DNA of 64,000 bases from Owenia fusiformis (taxonomy: Eukaryota > Annelida > Polychaeta > Sabellida > Oweniidae): assembly GCA_903813345.2 (NCBI GenBank), contig CAIIXF020000010.1, forward strand, positions 7,429,169 to 7,493,168, given 5' to 3'. The stretch's first letter is position 1; each line of letters begins with the position of its first letter. Under the pieces are notes generated by a model. It did no database searches. It had not been told where the DNA came from and saw only the letters and a program-made list of their open reading frames with translations. Below are positions 32,201-37,650 of this stretch, one piece after another. A program made the translations under genes and the position numbers.

Positions 32201-32302
32201 GGTTTTAAGCAGATATAATATGCAAGCCTTATGGGACCAGGTTTTCCCAAATACTTAAATTGCTGGATATCTTACCATCGCCTTTGACATCAATAGATAC
32301 TC
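2103..32302 (-). CDS. Ig-superfamily membrane receptor with ITIM/ITSM-like tail (multi-exon, 5' end incomplete)
   Basis: This is a gene model built by hand from splice borders. The backbone exons, from 5' to 3', are 32276-32302, 26380-26685 (Ig1), 25425-25610 with 18983-19105 (Ig2), 18430-18550 with 17874-17962 and 17372-17491 (Ig3), 16596-16616 (stalk), 13945-14052 (transmembrane), 12093-12173, 9091-9168, 8332-8417 and 2103-2246 (tail and stop). Every junction is in phase, giving 495 residues without the Ig4 module at 13359-13565 and 12860-12976. Nearly all introns are phase 1, the usual state for shuffled Ig modules. The product should sit in the plasma membrane, bind a ligand through Ig domains and signal through SH2-binding tyrosines. 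That role is inferred from family architecture (Siglec, CEACAM or nephrin-like proteins); orthology was not established. The signal-peptide exon is missing, so the true start lies further upstream, perhaps outside the window. Confidence 0.8.
3858..4921. mobile_element. Inner mariner element with ~200-bp terminal inverted repeats
   Basis: Terminal repeats begin CGAGGGGTGATCAATAAGTA. They remain very similar for about 200 bp (3858-4059 versus the inverse of about 4738-4921), apart from a block of about 26 bp missing on the right. TA flanks both ends (3856-3857, 4922-4923). The interior carries a decayed DD34D-type transposase end on the minus strand. Confidence 0.85.
4208..4600 (-). pseudogene. 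Decayed mariner transposase, C-terminal part
   Basis: Translated in more than one frame, the minus strand shows LWKKGLVREGNTLLHMDNAP (second catalytic Asp region), FANAPYCQDLLICDLF (third Asp, matching the usual PPYSPDLAPCDFF), IEKGRRSIDIDEIKQPVQ, and VKRMRNCVHVALDGTYLEG as in the mariner C-terminus. At least one frameshift and several stops separate these blocks, and the N-terminal DNA-binding part was not found. It is non-functional. Confidence 0.75.
6083..6234. mobile_element. Foldback MITE, ~150 bp
   Basis: Left arm 6083-6123 and right arm 6194-6234 are inverted copies (GGT(C/A)GCATTC(G/A)GGAATTCAACTG) with a 70-bp loop. No transposase is present and target duplications are unclear. Confidence 0.65.
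7241..7318. mobile_element. Mini foldback with mariner-like ends
   Basis: CAGGGTGACCAAAAACATT at the left and an inverted match (GCATTTTTGGGTCACCCTG) at the right enclose about 40 bp. TA follows on the right but the left flank is AA. It is probably a decayed mariner MITE. Confidence 0.55.
8332..8417 (-). CDS. Ig receptor: tail exon 3 (YAVP motif)
   Basis: This 86-nt exon starts in phase 1 and ends in phase 0. The acceptor is TTATATTGCAG and the donor is GTAAGTCAC. It encodes NNNADTEPKYAVPDKSRKN and a basic Ser/Thr-rich end. YAVP fits a pYxxP (Crk/Abl-type SH2) ligand rather than an ITIM. The donor lies inside a mariner-like terminal motif (CAGGGTGACTTAC on the plus strand). Confidence 0.8.
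8567..8950 (+). mobile_element. 5'-truncated LINE tail (zinc-binding RT C-terminus) with A-rich end
   Basis: In frame to a stop at 8795-8797 the sequence reads CNFCNAHVKDDIDHFFINC then KSIWNDV, matching the CxxC..H..C..W pattern at the C-terminus of many non-LTR retrotransposon polymerases (zf-RVT type). It is followed by AATAAA and an A-rich tail ending near 8950. There is a stop just upstream of the conserved part, and nothing further 5' is recognisable. It lies in the intron between tail exons 2 and 3. Confidence 0.7.
9091..9168 (-). CDS. Ig receptor: tail exon 2 (YATL motif)
   Basis: This 78-nt phase 1-1 exon has acceptor AAATTGCAG and donor GTAGGGCA. It reads GEGEHPSEPKYATLSEPK and on to a Lys/Pro-rich end. 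The motif is YxxL with Pro at -2. SEPKYATLSEP resembles the next exon's TEPKYAVPD, so the two look like duplicated cassettes. Confidence 0.8.
9507..10041. mobile_element. Foldback element with TGGTCCCCACCTGGT termini
   Basis: The left arm from 9661 (TGGTCCCCACCTGGTTA, ATGGATGAACTTC, GATTGATTTGTATCC) pairs with the right arm ending at 10041 over about 100 bp. A second copy of the terminus starts at 9507 (TGGTCTCCACCTGGTAATAA), so the left end is duplicated. The frames at 9483-9686 and 9686-9916 lie in it and are not genes. It is about 500 bp upstream of the sulfotransferase gene. Confidence 0.65.
10361..10570 (+). promoter_or_regulatory. Tandem duplication immediately upstream of the sulfotransferase start
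   Basis: Two diverged copies of a ~110-bp unit start at 10361 and 10472. Each has TGACATTTAAAAA, a GATCA core, TCAATAGT, a TACT..AAAGTTTA(G/A)ATAAT block and an A+T-rich end. Since the second copy ends at the start codon, it probably contains the promoter or 5' UTR. No functional site was identified. Confidence 0.5.
10579..11655 (+). CDS. Heparan-sulfate 3-O-sulfotransferase-like type II membrane sulfotransferase, intronless
   Basis: This 358-residue protein has a short basic cytosolic end, a membrane anchor at about residues 18-36 and a lumenal catalytic domain, the Golgi layout of heparan sulfate sulfotransferases. Motifs are the 5'-phosphosulfate loop PDVILIGIFKAGTGT (101-115), the 3'-phosphate motif IVIRDPIDRLISGY (188-201), SIHLVDGD (255-262), the cysteine pair C301/C312, and GRSHP..FSWG near the end. 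These match the 3-O-sulfotransferase family, which moves sulfate from PAPS to glucosamine. Against that family, the ExHFFD segment after the first motif and EKTPxYF are replaced (NPNKGFCAIS, ERTMCYS), and the Arg of GGTRA is Gly. Substrate and activity are therefore uncertain. The first ATG was taken; Met8 and Met12 are alternatives. It lies opposite to the receptor gene, inside its intron, and may be an old retrocopy. ATTAAA follows at about 11677. Confidence 0.9.
   Translation: MLIFGSIMPFRMPFRIRSVVIVLVVVLVLTFMYSLAVHEFIALKKVRTNKIIDAAVKSLTADEIQEIYTKDYSVTEIKTRVQKEREEIDKLPLGIKRQRLPDVILIGIFKAGTGTTTAWLSRHPQIHQVKNPNKGFCAISYRYAEYVTNFPNISNDKKIFERTMCYSNQIVRERMAAAYQQRNVKFLIVIRDPIDRLISGYVQRVLEKDKNEPFDEHICSSNGTIQMDNDCNNSIERSVYVNELAKWLLVFPRESIHLVDGDNFAKTPWVELQKIERLLKLDHFFSEDRFPINPENPKFRCFIKYNETEPSCMGLKKGRSHPKISEETKLKLRKFFKPYNEQLFTLAGQRFSWGVNYD
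12093..12173 (-). CDS. Ig receptor: tail exon 1 (YAEV motif)
   Basis: This 81-nt phase 1-1 exon has acceptor GAATATTTCAG and donor GTGAGTAG. It encodes an acidic, proline-containing stretch (HDEENPPSD) and the tyrosine motif ATYAEV. The -2 position is Ala, so it is YxxV but not a strict ITIM. It joins the TM exon through a split Asp codon. Confidence 0.85.
12308..12697. mobile_element. 390-bp non-autonomous foldback DNA transposon
   Basis: Perfect 25-bp termini begin CACTGGTGATCCACTCGATT. Imperfect similarity continues inward for over 100 bp per arm (shared TTTTGGTAACAAAATGTCGG, ACGATTTTTCT, CCCACGACA). It is flanked by TTAGT on both sides (12303-12307, 12698-12702). The left arm alone has an extra 14-bp palindrome around GTTACCAAAA. 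A 5-bp duplication with CAC..GTG-like ends recalls Transib/RAG-type elements, while CACTG starts also occur in Chapaev/EnSpm. The superfamily is unassigned. Confidence 0.85.
12860..12976 (-). CDS. Ig4 module, second exon
   Basis: This 117-nt phase 1-1 exon has acceptor ATTTTTCAG and donor GTAGGTGA. It encodes LLILGDV, the F-strand signature AGIYRCQAKN and the G strand SSTVTIKLL. Read-through of the donor gives GR and a stop (12852-12854), with AATAAA on the minus strand at 12746-12751, so it could also serve as a terminal exon for a soluble form. If the donor is used, the frame continues correctly into the tail exon at 12093-12173. Confidence 0.85.
13243..13345. mobile_element. 103-bp mariner-type MITE beside the Ig4 splice donor
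   Basis: Two 42-bp arms (13243-13284 and 13304-13345) are inverted copies differing at two positions, with a 19-bp loop. TA flanks both sides (13241-13242, 13346-13347). The ends (CGAGGGTTG..) resemble the inner mariner at 3858-4921 (CGAGGGGTG..AAGTAATG). It lies 13 bases downstream of the Ig4 exon 1 border at 13359, in the intron. Confidence 0.85.
13359..13565 (-). CDS. Ig4 module, first exon (lies downstream of the TM exon)
   Basis: This 207-nt phase 1-1 exon has acceptor TTTGTTCCAG and donor GTTTGTTT. It encodes RPTLKIGSMDV, B-strand cysteines in GITCFAC, the core tryptophan in FKWSY, and an acidic loop before an E-strand-like end GQVSAT. It is similar in layout to Ig3 (GNPAPRYTWTYK versus GTPDPEFKWSYK). 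Its place between the transmembrane and tail exons is odd: included after the TM exon it would put an Ig fold in the cytosol. It may belong to an alternative transcript. Confidence 0.85.
13945..14052 (-). CDS. Ig receptor: transmembrane exon
   Basis: This 108-nt phase 1-1 exon has acceptor TTTTTGCAG. It encodes a small-residue lead-in (GSTAAVAGG), a hydrophobic helix of about 22 residues (VIAGIIIFLVILAVIYYLI) and a basic stop-transfer KYRKK. The donor is poor (AAG|GTTTTTGC). Read-through of it gives 12 more residues and a stop at 13907-13909, with AATAAA on the minus strand at 13923-13928. A short-tailed membrane form is therefore possible. Normal splicing to 12093-12173 or to the Ig4 exon at 13359-13565 both keep frame. 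Confidence 0.85.
15020..15115. repeat. Foldback hairpin with G/C homopolymer arms
   Basis: Left arm 15020-15057 and right arm 15078-15115 are inverted copies containing CTTGCTTCA, then GACC followed by a run of 9-10 C, then TTGTATCTACT. The loop is about 20 bp. It is a small snap-back element or MITE; target duplications are not clear. Confidence 0.75.
15453..15464 (-). CDS. Ig receptor: candidate 12-nt stalk microexon
   Basis: A 12-base block, CAACCACAACAA, is bounded by a good acceptor (TATTTTTCATTAG) and a consensus donor (GTAAGATT). In phase 1-1 it would insert four residues (A/TTTT-like) between the 21-nt exon and the transmembrane exon, extending an O-glycosylatable stalk. Such short exons are easy to find by chance, so transcript evidence is required. 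Confidence 0.3.
16596..16616 (-). CDS. Ig receptor: 21-nt stalk microexon
   Basis: The acceptor is TTCCTTACAG and the donor is GTATGTAG. It reads (G)GRRSGAA in phase 1-1, a short basic/small-residue stretch between Ig3 and the membrane span. Phase fits exactly on both sides (TCG G|GG and GCA G|CT). A dibasic RR here could be a processing site; that is speculation. Confidence 0.65.
17372..17491 (-). CDS. Ig receptor: Ig3 domain, last exon
   Basis: This 120-nt phase 1-1 exon has acceptor AATTTCAG and donor GTAAGCAG. It encodes VLDLGKV followed by the F-strand signature HTGVYTCNA and the G strand SSEVTLMVPG. NHT (a potential N-glycosylation site) precedes the F strand. It aligns with Ig4 exon 2 (LLILGDV, AGIYRCQA, SSTVTIKLL). 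Confidence 0.9.
17874..17962 (-). CDS. Ig receptor: Ig3 domain, middle exon
   Basis: This 89-nt exon has acceptor ATGTTTACAG and donor GTTTGTTT. It opens with one base that completes an arginine codon, reads YTWTYKQ with the core tryptophan, and continues through an acidic loop (DPETTEEP) to KSNL plus one base. The donor position matches that of Ig4 exon 1, which also ends one base into a glycine codon just before an L-x-L-G-(D/K)-V motif. Confidence 0.85.
18140..18420 (+). repeat. Degenerate AACCTCA-type minisatellite
   Basis: About a dozen imperfect copies of a unit resembling (A/T)AACCTCATTNNNAACCT are spaced about 20-30 bp apart, ending just left of an Ig3 exon. The frames at 18088-18309 (minus) and 18142-18390 (plus) are products of this repetition, not genes. 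Confidence 0.55.
18430..18550 (-). CDS. Ig receptor: Ig3 domain, first exon
   Basis: This 121-nt exon starts in phase 1 and ends in phase 2. The acceptor is ATGTTGTAG and the donor is GTAAGTCC. It encodes the A and B strands, with the domain cysteine in HVTLHC and the loop ASKGNPAP typical of I-set domains. It is the only receptor exon with a phase-2 border, so an intron seems to have been gained within the domain relative to the related Ig4 module. Confidence 0.85.
18983..19105 (-). CDS. Ig receptor: Ig2 domain, C-terminal half
   Basis: This 123-nt phase 1-1 exon has acceptor AAATTACAG and donor GTAAGTTG. It joins the upstream half through a glycine codon split across the junction and supplies the F strand (MDGGIISCHYK). 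The usual tyrosine two residues before the cysteine is isoleucine here, so the canonical YxC signature is altered. It ends RRNIVVQ, a G-strand-like edge. A CXXR-type extra cysteine (ADRCRR) could pair with the extra cysteine early in Ig2; that pairing is speculation. Confidence 0.8.
19561..19783 (-). repeat. 3' LTR of the Ty3-type element
   Basis: This is the downstream LTR in element orientation, 223 bp, matching the 5' LTR base for base. It is preceded by a purine tract and followed by the ATTGG target duplication at 19556-19560. Confidence 0.95.
19784..19794 (-). promoter_or_regulatory. Polypurine tract of the Ty3-type element
   Basis: Immediately upstream of the 3' LTR in element orientation the strand reads AAAAGGAGGGA, followed directly by TGTAATG. 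This is the expected primer for plus-strand DNA synthesis. Confidence 0.85.
19795..20125 (-). other. 3' untranslated region of the Ty3-type element
   Basis: About 330 bp between the Gag-Pol stop and the polypurine tract. No env-like frame or other domain is visible. An internal near-duplicate (GTTTATAAACATTCCATAGT / GTTTGTAAACATTCCATAGT, about 20023-20070) is present. Confidence 0.6.
20126..24103 (-). CDS. Gag-Pol polyprotein of the Ty3/mag-like retrotransposon
   Basis: A single open frame of 1325 residues. Gag occupies roughly residues 1-250 and ends in two zinc knuckles: CX2CX5HX3C at 215-228 and CX2CX4HX4C at 235-248. The protease carries DTGS at 310-313. The reverse transcriptase has FSKIDLNKGYHQI near 528-540 and the active-site motif ISDD (Asp594, Asp595), where many relatives have Y-x-DD. 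RNase H shows Asp741, Glu778 and Asp803. The integrase has an HHCC zinc finger (His964/His967, Cys997, Cys1000) and a DD35E triad at Asp1028, Asp1083 and Glu1119. The C-terminal tail is proline- and arginine-rich. There is no stop or frameshift between Gag and Pol, so all products would come from one precursor. The start codon directly follows the LTR. The protein would replicate the element through reverse transcription and integration. Confidence 0.95.
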   Translation of the reverse strand: MATRSNSITFPPFDIHQTNASTAWKKWIRRFETFLVAENITNAKRQRAMLLHFGGPQLHDLFETLGNTGSDDDFESAKQNLLEYFEPRKNIDFEIISFRLLKQEESETIMQFYTRLRSQSVNCDFNDQEDIEVKRQIIVGTTDDTLRKKALNPSNNWDLKKLLDYARYQIQSSAQAEDITKTTKEDVNALHKQAYRQRNNNVTSTTSTNQKSSTCGLCGGPYPHTSTCPAKGKHCGQCGRMNHFSKMCRSGQKPAPSQSQKVRQVTEHMANPDEAPINPSADYAFPLKSSPRCPHITLKLDNLDINFLLDTGSSVNVINNQTLQNLHPEPQLAPIRSPVYAFAGKEPLSFMGSFKTSLSYGSITITTTIHVIDDPSITPILSYEAARQLELINITYNLNHAGTPSVIQDILNNHSSILTGIGKLKDKQVKLHIDKTVPPVAQTHNRTPFHLRGKVEAEIESLLSHDIIEPVDGPTPWVSPIVIVNKKQSDQIRICTDMRSANTAIMRTRHFTPTMDDIIRQVNGATTFSKIDLNKGYHQIELNPESRYITTFQTHCGLYRYKRLNFGICSASEVFQDLVRQVLQGIPNQINISDDIFIFGKTTDDHNRALKAVLQRLDENNLTINSQKCEFSKSEISFFGHLFTKDGVKPDPVKVASILNMAQPTNAGEVRSYLGMINYCARFMKDLATITKPLRDLTLKHVKWTWTPTHQQAFDETKAALKSETCMAYFDPQLDTIVHVDASPVGLSAILSQNGKIIHYGSRSLTPVEARYSQTEREALGACWGIESNRLYLLGKPFTITTDHKPLVPMFSNPGANPPPRIQRWMLRLQDYTFTVVYKPGNNNPADYLSRHPLPTSGNEQLSQIAESYLNLVSEYDIPKAMTLAEVKSASTTDPTLKWLRQIIASNQWHISQQPPDQAVNLRHMAIYAKVRDELSVTQDDIIIRGNLLVLPENLQSKAIELAHAGHQGATKTKSLLRTKVWFPYLNEQVEHKVKTCIPCQATTTNPPRDPIKMSELPPAPWTNLSVDFSGPYPSNEYVLVVKDDYSRYLDIAITTSTSSRAVIPKMDRMFSSFGTPRNLKSDNGPPFDSHEFAKFMTHNGINHHRVTPLWPESNGSVESIMKNINKVAQAAIVEGQNWKQQLFRWLRNHNATPHSTTGISPYEAMFNRKMYIGIPDLGPTPNPEIDHPLRTADQKRKAAMKTNAENHRSIKQHTIKVGDKVLCKNTKKGKLIPKYIPKPMTVTKVRGSTITAKNDDITRTRNSSFFKPLLQNPDPIPASRQPPQPQRNQEYHPNIPLRNEEDEIPEQHQRYPVRHNRGVPPHRL
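24091..24102 (-). promoter_or_regulatory. Primer binding site for tRNA-Ser(GCU), overlapping the Gag-Pol start codon
   Basis: One base after the LTR the minus strand reads TGGCGACGAGGA. From general tRNA knowledge this is complementary to the 3' end TCCTCGTCG-CCA of animal tRNA-Ser(GCU), and serine tRNA priming is known in mag-lineage elements. The T and first G of the site are the second and third bases of the ATG, so the site is translated as the first codons (M-A-T-R). Confidence 0.75.
24104..24326 (-). repeat. 5' LTR of the Ty3-type element
   Basis: This is the upstream LTR in element orientation. It is identical to 19561-19783 by eye and has imperfect 14-bp inverted termini (TGTAATGAYCTSAT). 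Near its 5' end the minus strand reads CATTTATATAATA, a plausible TATA element. I saw no AATAAA in it. Confidence 0.95.
24332..25424 (-). other. Intron inside Ig2, right of the retrotransposon
   Basis: About 1.1 kb of A+T-rich intron. Apart from the target duplication at its left edge (24327-24331), no exon, inverted repeat or other recognisable element was found. Confidence 0.5.
25425..25610 (-). CDS. Ig receptor: Ig2 domain, N-terminal half
   Basis: This 186-nt phase 1-1 exon has acceptor TGTGTTTCAG and donor GTATAAAT. It carries the first half of an Ig fold: the B-strand cysteine in SISLTC, the core tryptophan in FAWEF, and the C' region NGKPLTS. The F strand is supplied by the exon at 18983-19105. 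The intron between them is where the LTR retrotransposon inserted. An extra cysteine (IVCPE) precedes the domain. Confidence 0.85.
25640..26210. repeat. Degenerate ATGATAAAAGTA-type minisatellite
   Basis: Many imperfect copies of an ACATGATAA(A/T)AGTA-like unit, spaced irregularly at about 15-25 bp, lie within the intron between Ig1 and Ig2. They are densest at 25650-25860 and resume at 26095-26200, interrupted by a more complex stretch near 25920-26045. The repetition produces a spurious 81-residue frame at 25607-25852. Confidence 0.55.
26239..26265 (-). CDS. Ig receptor: candidate 27-nt linker microexon (Ig1-Ig2)
   Basis: A stretch bounded by AAAG and GTAACC reads (V)TKGGKAVS in phase 1-1 and is the same length as the linker exon before Ig1. 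The donor is good. The acceptor lacks a pyrimidine tract, so this is a weak candidate. It is offered because it would add an in-frame inter-domain linker. Confidence 0.2.
26380..26685 (-). CDS. Ig receptor: Ig1 domain exon
   Basis: This 306-nt phase 1-1 exon encodes a whole Ig domain. The acceptor is ATTTCTAG and the donor is GTAAGCTT. Visible hallmarks are the B-strand cysteine in SVLKC, the core tryptophan in ISWTV, and the F-strand signature DDGGKYAC. It ends in AELNVYG, a typical G strand. As a single-exon symmetric module it fits Ig-domain exon shuffling. The residues between C and W suggest an I- or V-set-like fold, but the exact set is not resolved. Confidence 0.85.
26686..32275 (-). 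other. Large intron between linker exon and Ig1
   Basis: About 5.6 kb without another exon that I can support. It is A+T-rich and mostly unique-looking. The 78-residue minus-strand frame at 27810-28046 has no domain character or splice context. No transposon ends were recognised here. Confidence 0.5.
32276..32302 (-). CDS. Ig receptor: 27-nt linker microexon before Ig1
   Basis: The acceptor is TTCTTTGCAG and the donor is GTAAGATA. In phase 1 it reads (x)VSIDVKGD and joins Ig1 as GAT|GAT, giving ...GDDVKPQ. It is the most upstream exon I could attach. Its small size and symmetric 1-1 phase mean it could be skipped without a frameshift. Confidence is limited by its shortness. Confidence 0.55.
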
Positions 32303-33483
32303 CTGCAAAGAACAAAATCCGATTAAGAAGGTGTCAGTTATGTTATCAATTATTTTGGACATAGCACTCTTCACTTCATTAAATGCCTCGGGTTCTCCCG
32401 AAACAGAAGTGAAGATCAGCTTTTTGAGGGTCCTTCACTTCAATGCCACAGTTTCTTCCTGGACTTAAGTGTCAAGCACTTTTCAATTTCACATAGATAA
32501 CTGTTGACATATCTGTAAGATGACTCAATGATAGATAATATAATGTAACCTCCCAACAATGACGACCCAAAGTCAGAGATGGTTTCTAATAATTGCAATT
32601 TCTGATTTTTAATTGTCTTTTGTAACAAATTAGCGAAACAGGCTCAAGGCATCTCCATCTTCTTATACAGCCAGTCTTTGCCAGATGCTACCTCAATTTT
32701 TGTAAGAAAACCTCCACAAAATCAAAGTTAACTGAATCTGGCAAGATAATTAAAGATGTCTTAGAAGCTCATCATTGACCAGTGATGACATACTCAATAT
32801 GTTAGAGTCATGGCTCTCGAATACTGTTGAAAATAGAAAATCGAATTAACTCCCCTTCCTTGCTCATGATCACAATCATGACTCACATCTTCATTTCAAA
32901 AACATGTTACTTGTAGCAATTATTTTGAGAGATCATGTTTGATACCTAATAATTTCTGGTCATGACAAGCAACAGACACCTTTTCTTGAACTAATATAAG
33001 ATCATCTTCATCACCTATCCTGTCATACTGATCATATTTCTTGTCAATATAGCGGAAGATATTTTACCCCAAAGGTGGCAGGTGATAAAATAACTAATAA
33101 TATATCAGAAAAATCTATGTTGAAGGAAAAGGTAGCTTCAATTTTGATCAGGAAATTATTTCATCTCATAATGATACTTGGAAATCTTTGTTTAGCACTA
33201 GTGTCTTTTTTTAACTGGTGTCTTTTTTTAACTGGTTTCAAAAGTATTATTTGCAAACCATTTCAGTTTTTGGGATTCTTACCAAATTCTCCACTGCACG
33301 CACCAAATGAATTTCCCAATAAAGTGCAAGGTAAAAGTTCCCTTGATGATGAAGAGATCACACGATAGATTGTTAGGATTATTTTCTGAACACTTTGAAA
33401 TAATGTTAACCTGATTAGCCCAGTTCATGATCGACATGTAACCTTGCTTTTGATCTTTTATTTTGCTGTATAGTTTAGGTGTA

Positions 33484-33805
33484 CAGTAAAACCTGTCTAA
33501 TCTGAATGCTACTGGGACTGACCAAAAGAGTTTAATTTGGCAGATGTTCACATTTCAAAGTTTTTGAACAATTGTATGCACATTGACTGTGGTAATTTAT
33601 GCCAGATTAAACAAGGCATTAACATGTAAAATATCACATCACCACCTGCCATTTGTTACATTTGTTACAGAAGCCGAACACCGAACACTGAATGCCAAAT
33701 GCCATCTACAAAAAAGTTGGAGACACGATATTTCAATACATGACAAAAAATATTCGCATCGAGGTGTTCAAGTTAGAGAGGTGTTTGGGTATACAGGTTT
33801 TGCTG
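33484..33805. mobile_element. TA-flanked MITE, CAGYAAAACCTGT ends (322 bp)
   Basis: The left end CAGTAAAACCTGTCTAATCTGAA and right end (inverse: CAGCAAAACCTGTATACCCAAACACC) are flanked by TA at 33482-33483 and 33806-33807. The interior includes dispersed family A. Related, more decayed copies occur at 42898-43071, 54281-54494 and 61631-61801. TA duplication and CAGT ends suit a Tc1/mariner/pogo-type origin. Confidence 0.7.
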
Positions 33806-36717
33806 TAATTGTTTCCTAAAGATATATGTTGATACACCTTGATGATATAAGATAACCCTTCTAACCTTCCTTCATGGCTAGATTGTATGATCCCTATACA
33901 TGGTAAATGTCATCAGTTGTGAATTAACTGAAATAATTCTGAAATTAAGAATATCTATCATCATGTATGCAGATTAATTAATTTGTTCAGTTAAGAGGAA
34001 AAAATCATTTGAATAAAAATAATAAAAAGAAATTGCAAGAAACAGAAAAATAAAAATAGGTATGTTCTTGTTATGGTATGTAAGCATCAAAGCATCCAGT
34101 CAACCATTTCAAGATGTTCTGAGCTGAGAAAGAAGTTGGAATGTTTACTTTCGCCATATTAACTGTAATTTTAACAACCCATGCTATCTTATGATTTTTT
34201 TCAAATTGCGGATTTTGACACATAATTTTGATAGACTAACCAATTTTTAATTAGATATGGCTAATGTACAAAATGTCACTACTGGCCATTTGTTACACAA
34301 AAATGAAGACATTGAGAAAAAAACGACCAGAATCAATCTGGAACTGAATTATTCACTTATGCTGAACCAAAGTTAGTATAAAAGTCTAATAAGTCCCTAT
34401 AATGTGAATATAAGGAAACACAATAGTATAGTTTCTAAATAGCTGAAAAGTGCTGACATAATAGATGTCACCCTTGTTTGTCTTTCATTTTCTAGGGCCA
34501 GACCTCCACTCCCTCCAATGCTAGAAACTTGCAACAGTCACTTAATTTCATGATTTATCGAAGAGTGTTGGTTGAATCTGTCTGAAACTTGAATGGCATA
34601 CTATTGGATGACCCTGTCAATGTACATATTCGTGATTAACCATGAAAATATTGGTTGCCATACGAATAAACCAAGGTTTTAATGAATTTCAGCATTGGAC
34701 CAATGGAGATTTGGCCCAAGTTTTTTAAAATGTCATGGAAAATGATTTAAATGACATAACTGTTTAAATTAAAACTTTAATTGGAGAAAATTTGTAACTG
34801 AATCCTATTATACTATCAAAAATAAAGTAAAGTAATTCATTAGAGGAAAAAAGTGCAAATCTCTTATAATCTCATGTAAAAACGAGAATTAGCGAGATTT
34901 CAAAGCTATTTAGAAACTCCTCTAAAACAATTGCAACTCATTGATTAATTTCAATAATATGTTAGCTATCTTGTACTTGTGACATTTAGAATTCATGAAA
35001 TTCCAAAAATGACATGGAACAGTTGTTACAAGCCTTGTTTATAAAAACTTAAATTAACATTGATTCACGGAATTTAAATCTAGAATTCCTCAAAACAAAT
35101 GGCAGAAGAACAATATTGCTACTCAGCTTGGGGAAAAAGTAGACATTACTTCGGCTTTAATACAGAGACAAGTACATAAAACTCTCTGGAATGAAAACGA
35201 AGACTTAACTGGCTTAATCGATTGGAAAAACATATTTTGAAAACATTAATCAAACAATTGCTCTATAAAAAGCATTTCTCTCTGCCTCTACTATAAATCC
35301 CTGAGGCGTTGTCATCAGTCACTTTCTCGTGTTTTCTCGTGATGAATAAATGAAAAAAAAAAAATTCTTTGATTTGCATTGAAAAAACTGTAAGGACAAC
35401 AAAATAAAACATTTTTATTCGTTGTTCATTGATTTTCATTACAATTTATATTTTGATTTAAAACAGATGGACAGCTATAGTAAATAAAACAAACTTTTGT
35501 TTCCAAATTGATTCAAATTATAACATAATATTTTATTACTTTCTATATTGAGGAGAGCATCTGATAATTACATAAAATGATGTTTTTCAGATATTGAACT
35601 TTTTTAAAAAACATAATTGAACAGTAAATAAAAGATGATTCCAAGGCACCTGTCATTTTCAAAAATTAATCTGGGAAGTATTAGACTATATGTATGTGTT
35701 TATGTCTATGTTTATGAAAATGACATAGAACTTTTCATTATGTGTAGTGATCTCCCAGCATTAAAGCAAGTGGGCACAGCACCCAGATGAGATTTGAAAA
35801 TAGGCTTCCACTCACTTGAAAATCCATTTGCACCCACTTGAAAATGAGAATAATAATGAAAAATAGGCATGTTTTGACCAATTTTGGTCTGGATTGTGAA
35901 AATGAGAATTTTGCACCAAGTTGAGAAAAGTTGTCACCTTTCTAGTAATTTCTTATAGTATGTTAGTACTATGGTAGTTTTTTAAGAGATCGAAAATACA
36001 TTTCTATTCCACTCACATACATTATAGATGACACAAAAATTACACAGTGAATTAAAAAATTACCACCACAGTGAGTGAAATATAAAAGACAATATATTGG
36101 ATATACACTAGGGACAATTAATGCAAAACCAAAATGCCCATCAATCAAGTAAAATAGATGAAATATATAGGCTTACTCCTAAATGTCTTTATTAATGAAC
36201 TTTCATGAATGGTCCAAAGAGTAGCATTGTTGAACAAATTGAGTTATTACTAAACCATGAATATTTCTCATTTTCATGAAGAGGTATAAAATGAGGAGAT
36301 TGATGGGATGCGTCAAACATGAATATAAACACAATACTATAATTCCCAACTATTACTCACCACAGATGCTCAAAAAATGAGATTCATTTATCTGGGAATT
36401 ATCTAGTATGAGTACTCTTTGCGTTCGTTCAAATTCACTTCTAAAAGAGAGCTTCGTCTTCACTCTTTCAGTTTACAATAAATCTCTGATCTTACCGAGC
36501 CAATCAGAGTTTGTCGTGGAAATATGGACGACTTTCTATATGGTCATTTCCTCTGATATCACTGCAAAGTTAATGAGCACGTATTTAGCACGAGTTCCTT
36601 CCACCTCGCTGATTGGTTGAGAAAGGGCCAGCATGGATACTGCAGACTCGGGCTGTCACAGGCACCAATCTTTGGGGTGGGGCTGCTAAACTGTAATATA
36701 GTCTATAATAGGCAGAG

Positions 36718-37650
36718 GGTAGTTTATAACTAGACTCTGAGCGCAGGGTATAGTATGAGCATAGGCATTATTTACACTCGCATCAAGTCTCTTGACTCCC
36801 CCCCCCCACCTCCACCTATCTACTTCATCTCTTTGTGAAAATGATGTTTGTAGGGGTATGTAGGGGGTAGGGTCATAAAAGCCTGAATCAATGCTTTTTC
36901 TCAACTGAATCCCAATAAATTTCAATCAACGAGGTGCCCTGTCATTTGCGATATTTCAAATAAACTTATTTTACCCTTTGTAAAAATTTAGCTTCAAATC
37001 TTTTACAGAGAGGATTTTATTAATGGCACCTGAGTTTCGGGGTAGTAATCCTTCAATACTGGGGAGATCACCACCATTAAACAAAGGGTTGTCATATCCG
37101 CTTCATGAGAACCTTTGAGAACATTATAACATTTTATGTAAGAGTTCAGTGAAAGTCAATCGGTCCGACAACTACATTATCTCTATTAGTTTTAATCAAT
37201 TCAGACAATATTTACATGTGAAAATGGGATTTCCTTACAGAATTCGCAAAAATCATGATTTCGTGAACTTTCATGTCGTCAACCCGAAACATTGAAGCAA
37301 ATGGGAGAAAGGTTCAATACTCAAACTACCGGGATGAAGTGAACAGGATGTTAAGGAAAATCAAACATTTAACCAATAATAACAAGTCAGGAATTCATGC
37401 CTTATTTGAAGAAAATAATGTCCCCAGGGACTATAGTCTCCAGGGATAAAGTCCAATGGTGCTTTTTGAACTTTTGAAAATCTAATCTGACTGGTCAAAA
37501 AGAGGTGTATAATTTACATTATTTCCTTACAAGTAAGTAATATAAATGTCTACCTCCTGGAAGCACCCTTTTCAATAGTCTAATTTTAGTCTTATAAAAG
37601 AGAGCTTCATCTATACAACCTGTACCCTGCGTGCAGAGTCTAGTTATAAC
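36718..37650. repeat. Inverted repeat pair (28-30 bp arms)
   Basis: TTATAACTAGACTCTG..CGCAGGGTA at 36718-36749 recurs inverted at 37623-37650. A direct pair (TAAAAGAGAGCTTC) also occurs near 36445 and 37594. This may be the ends of a decayed element; no coding content was recognised between them. Confidence 0.4.
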
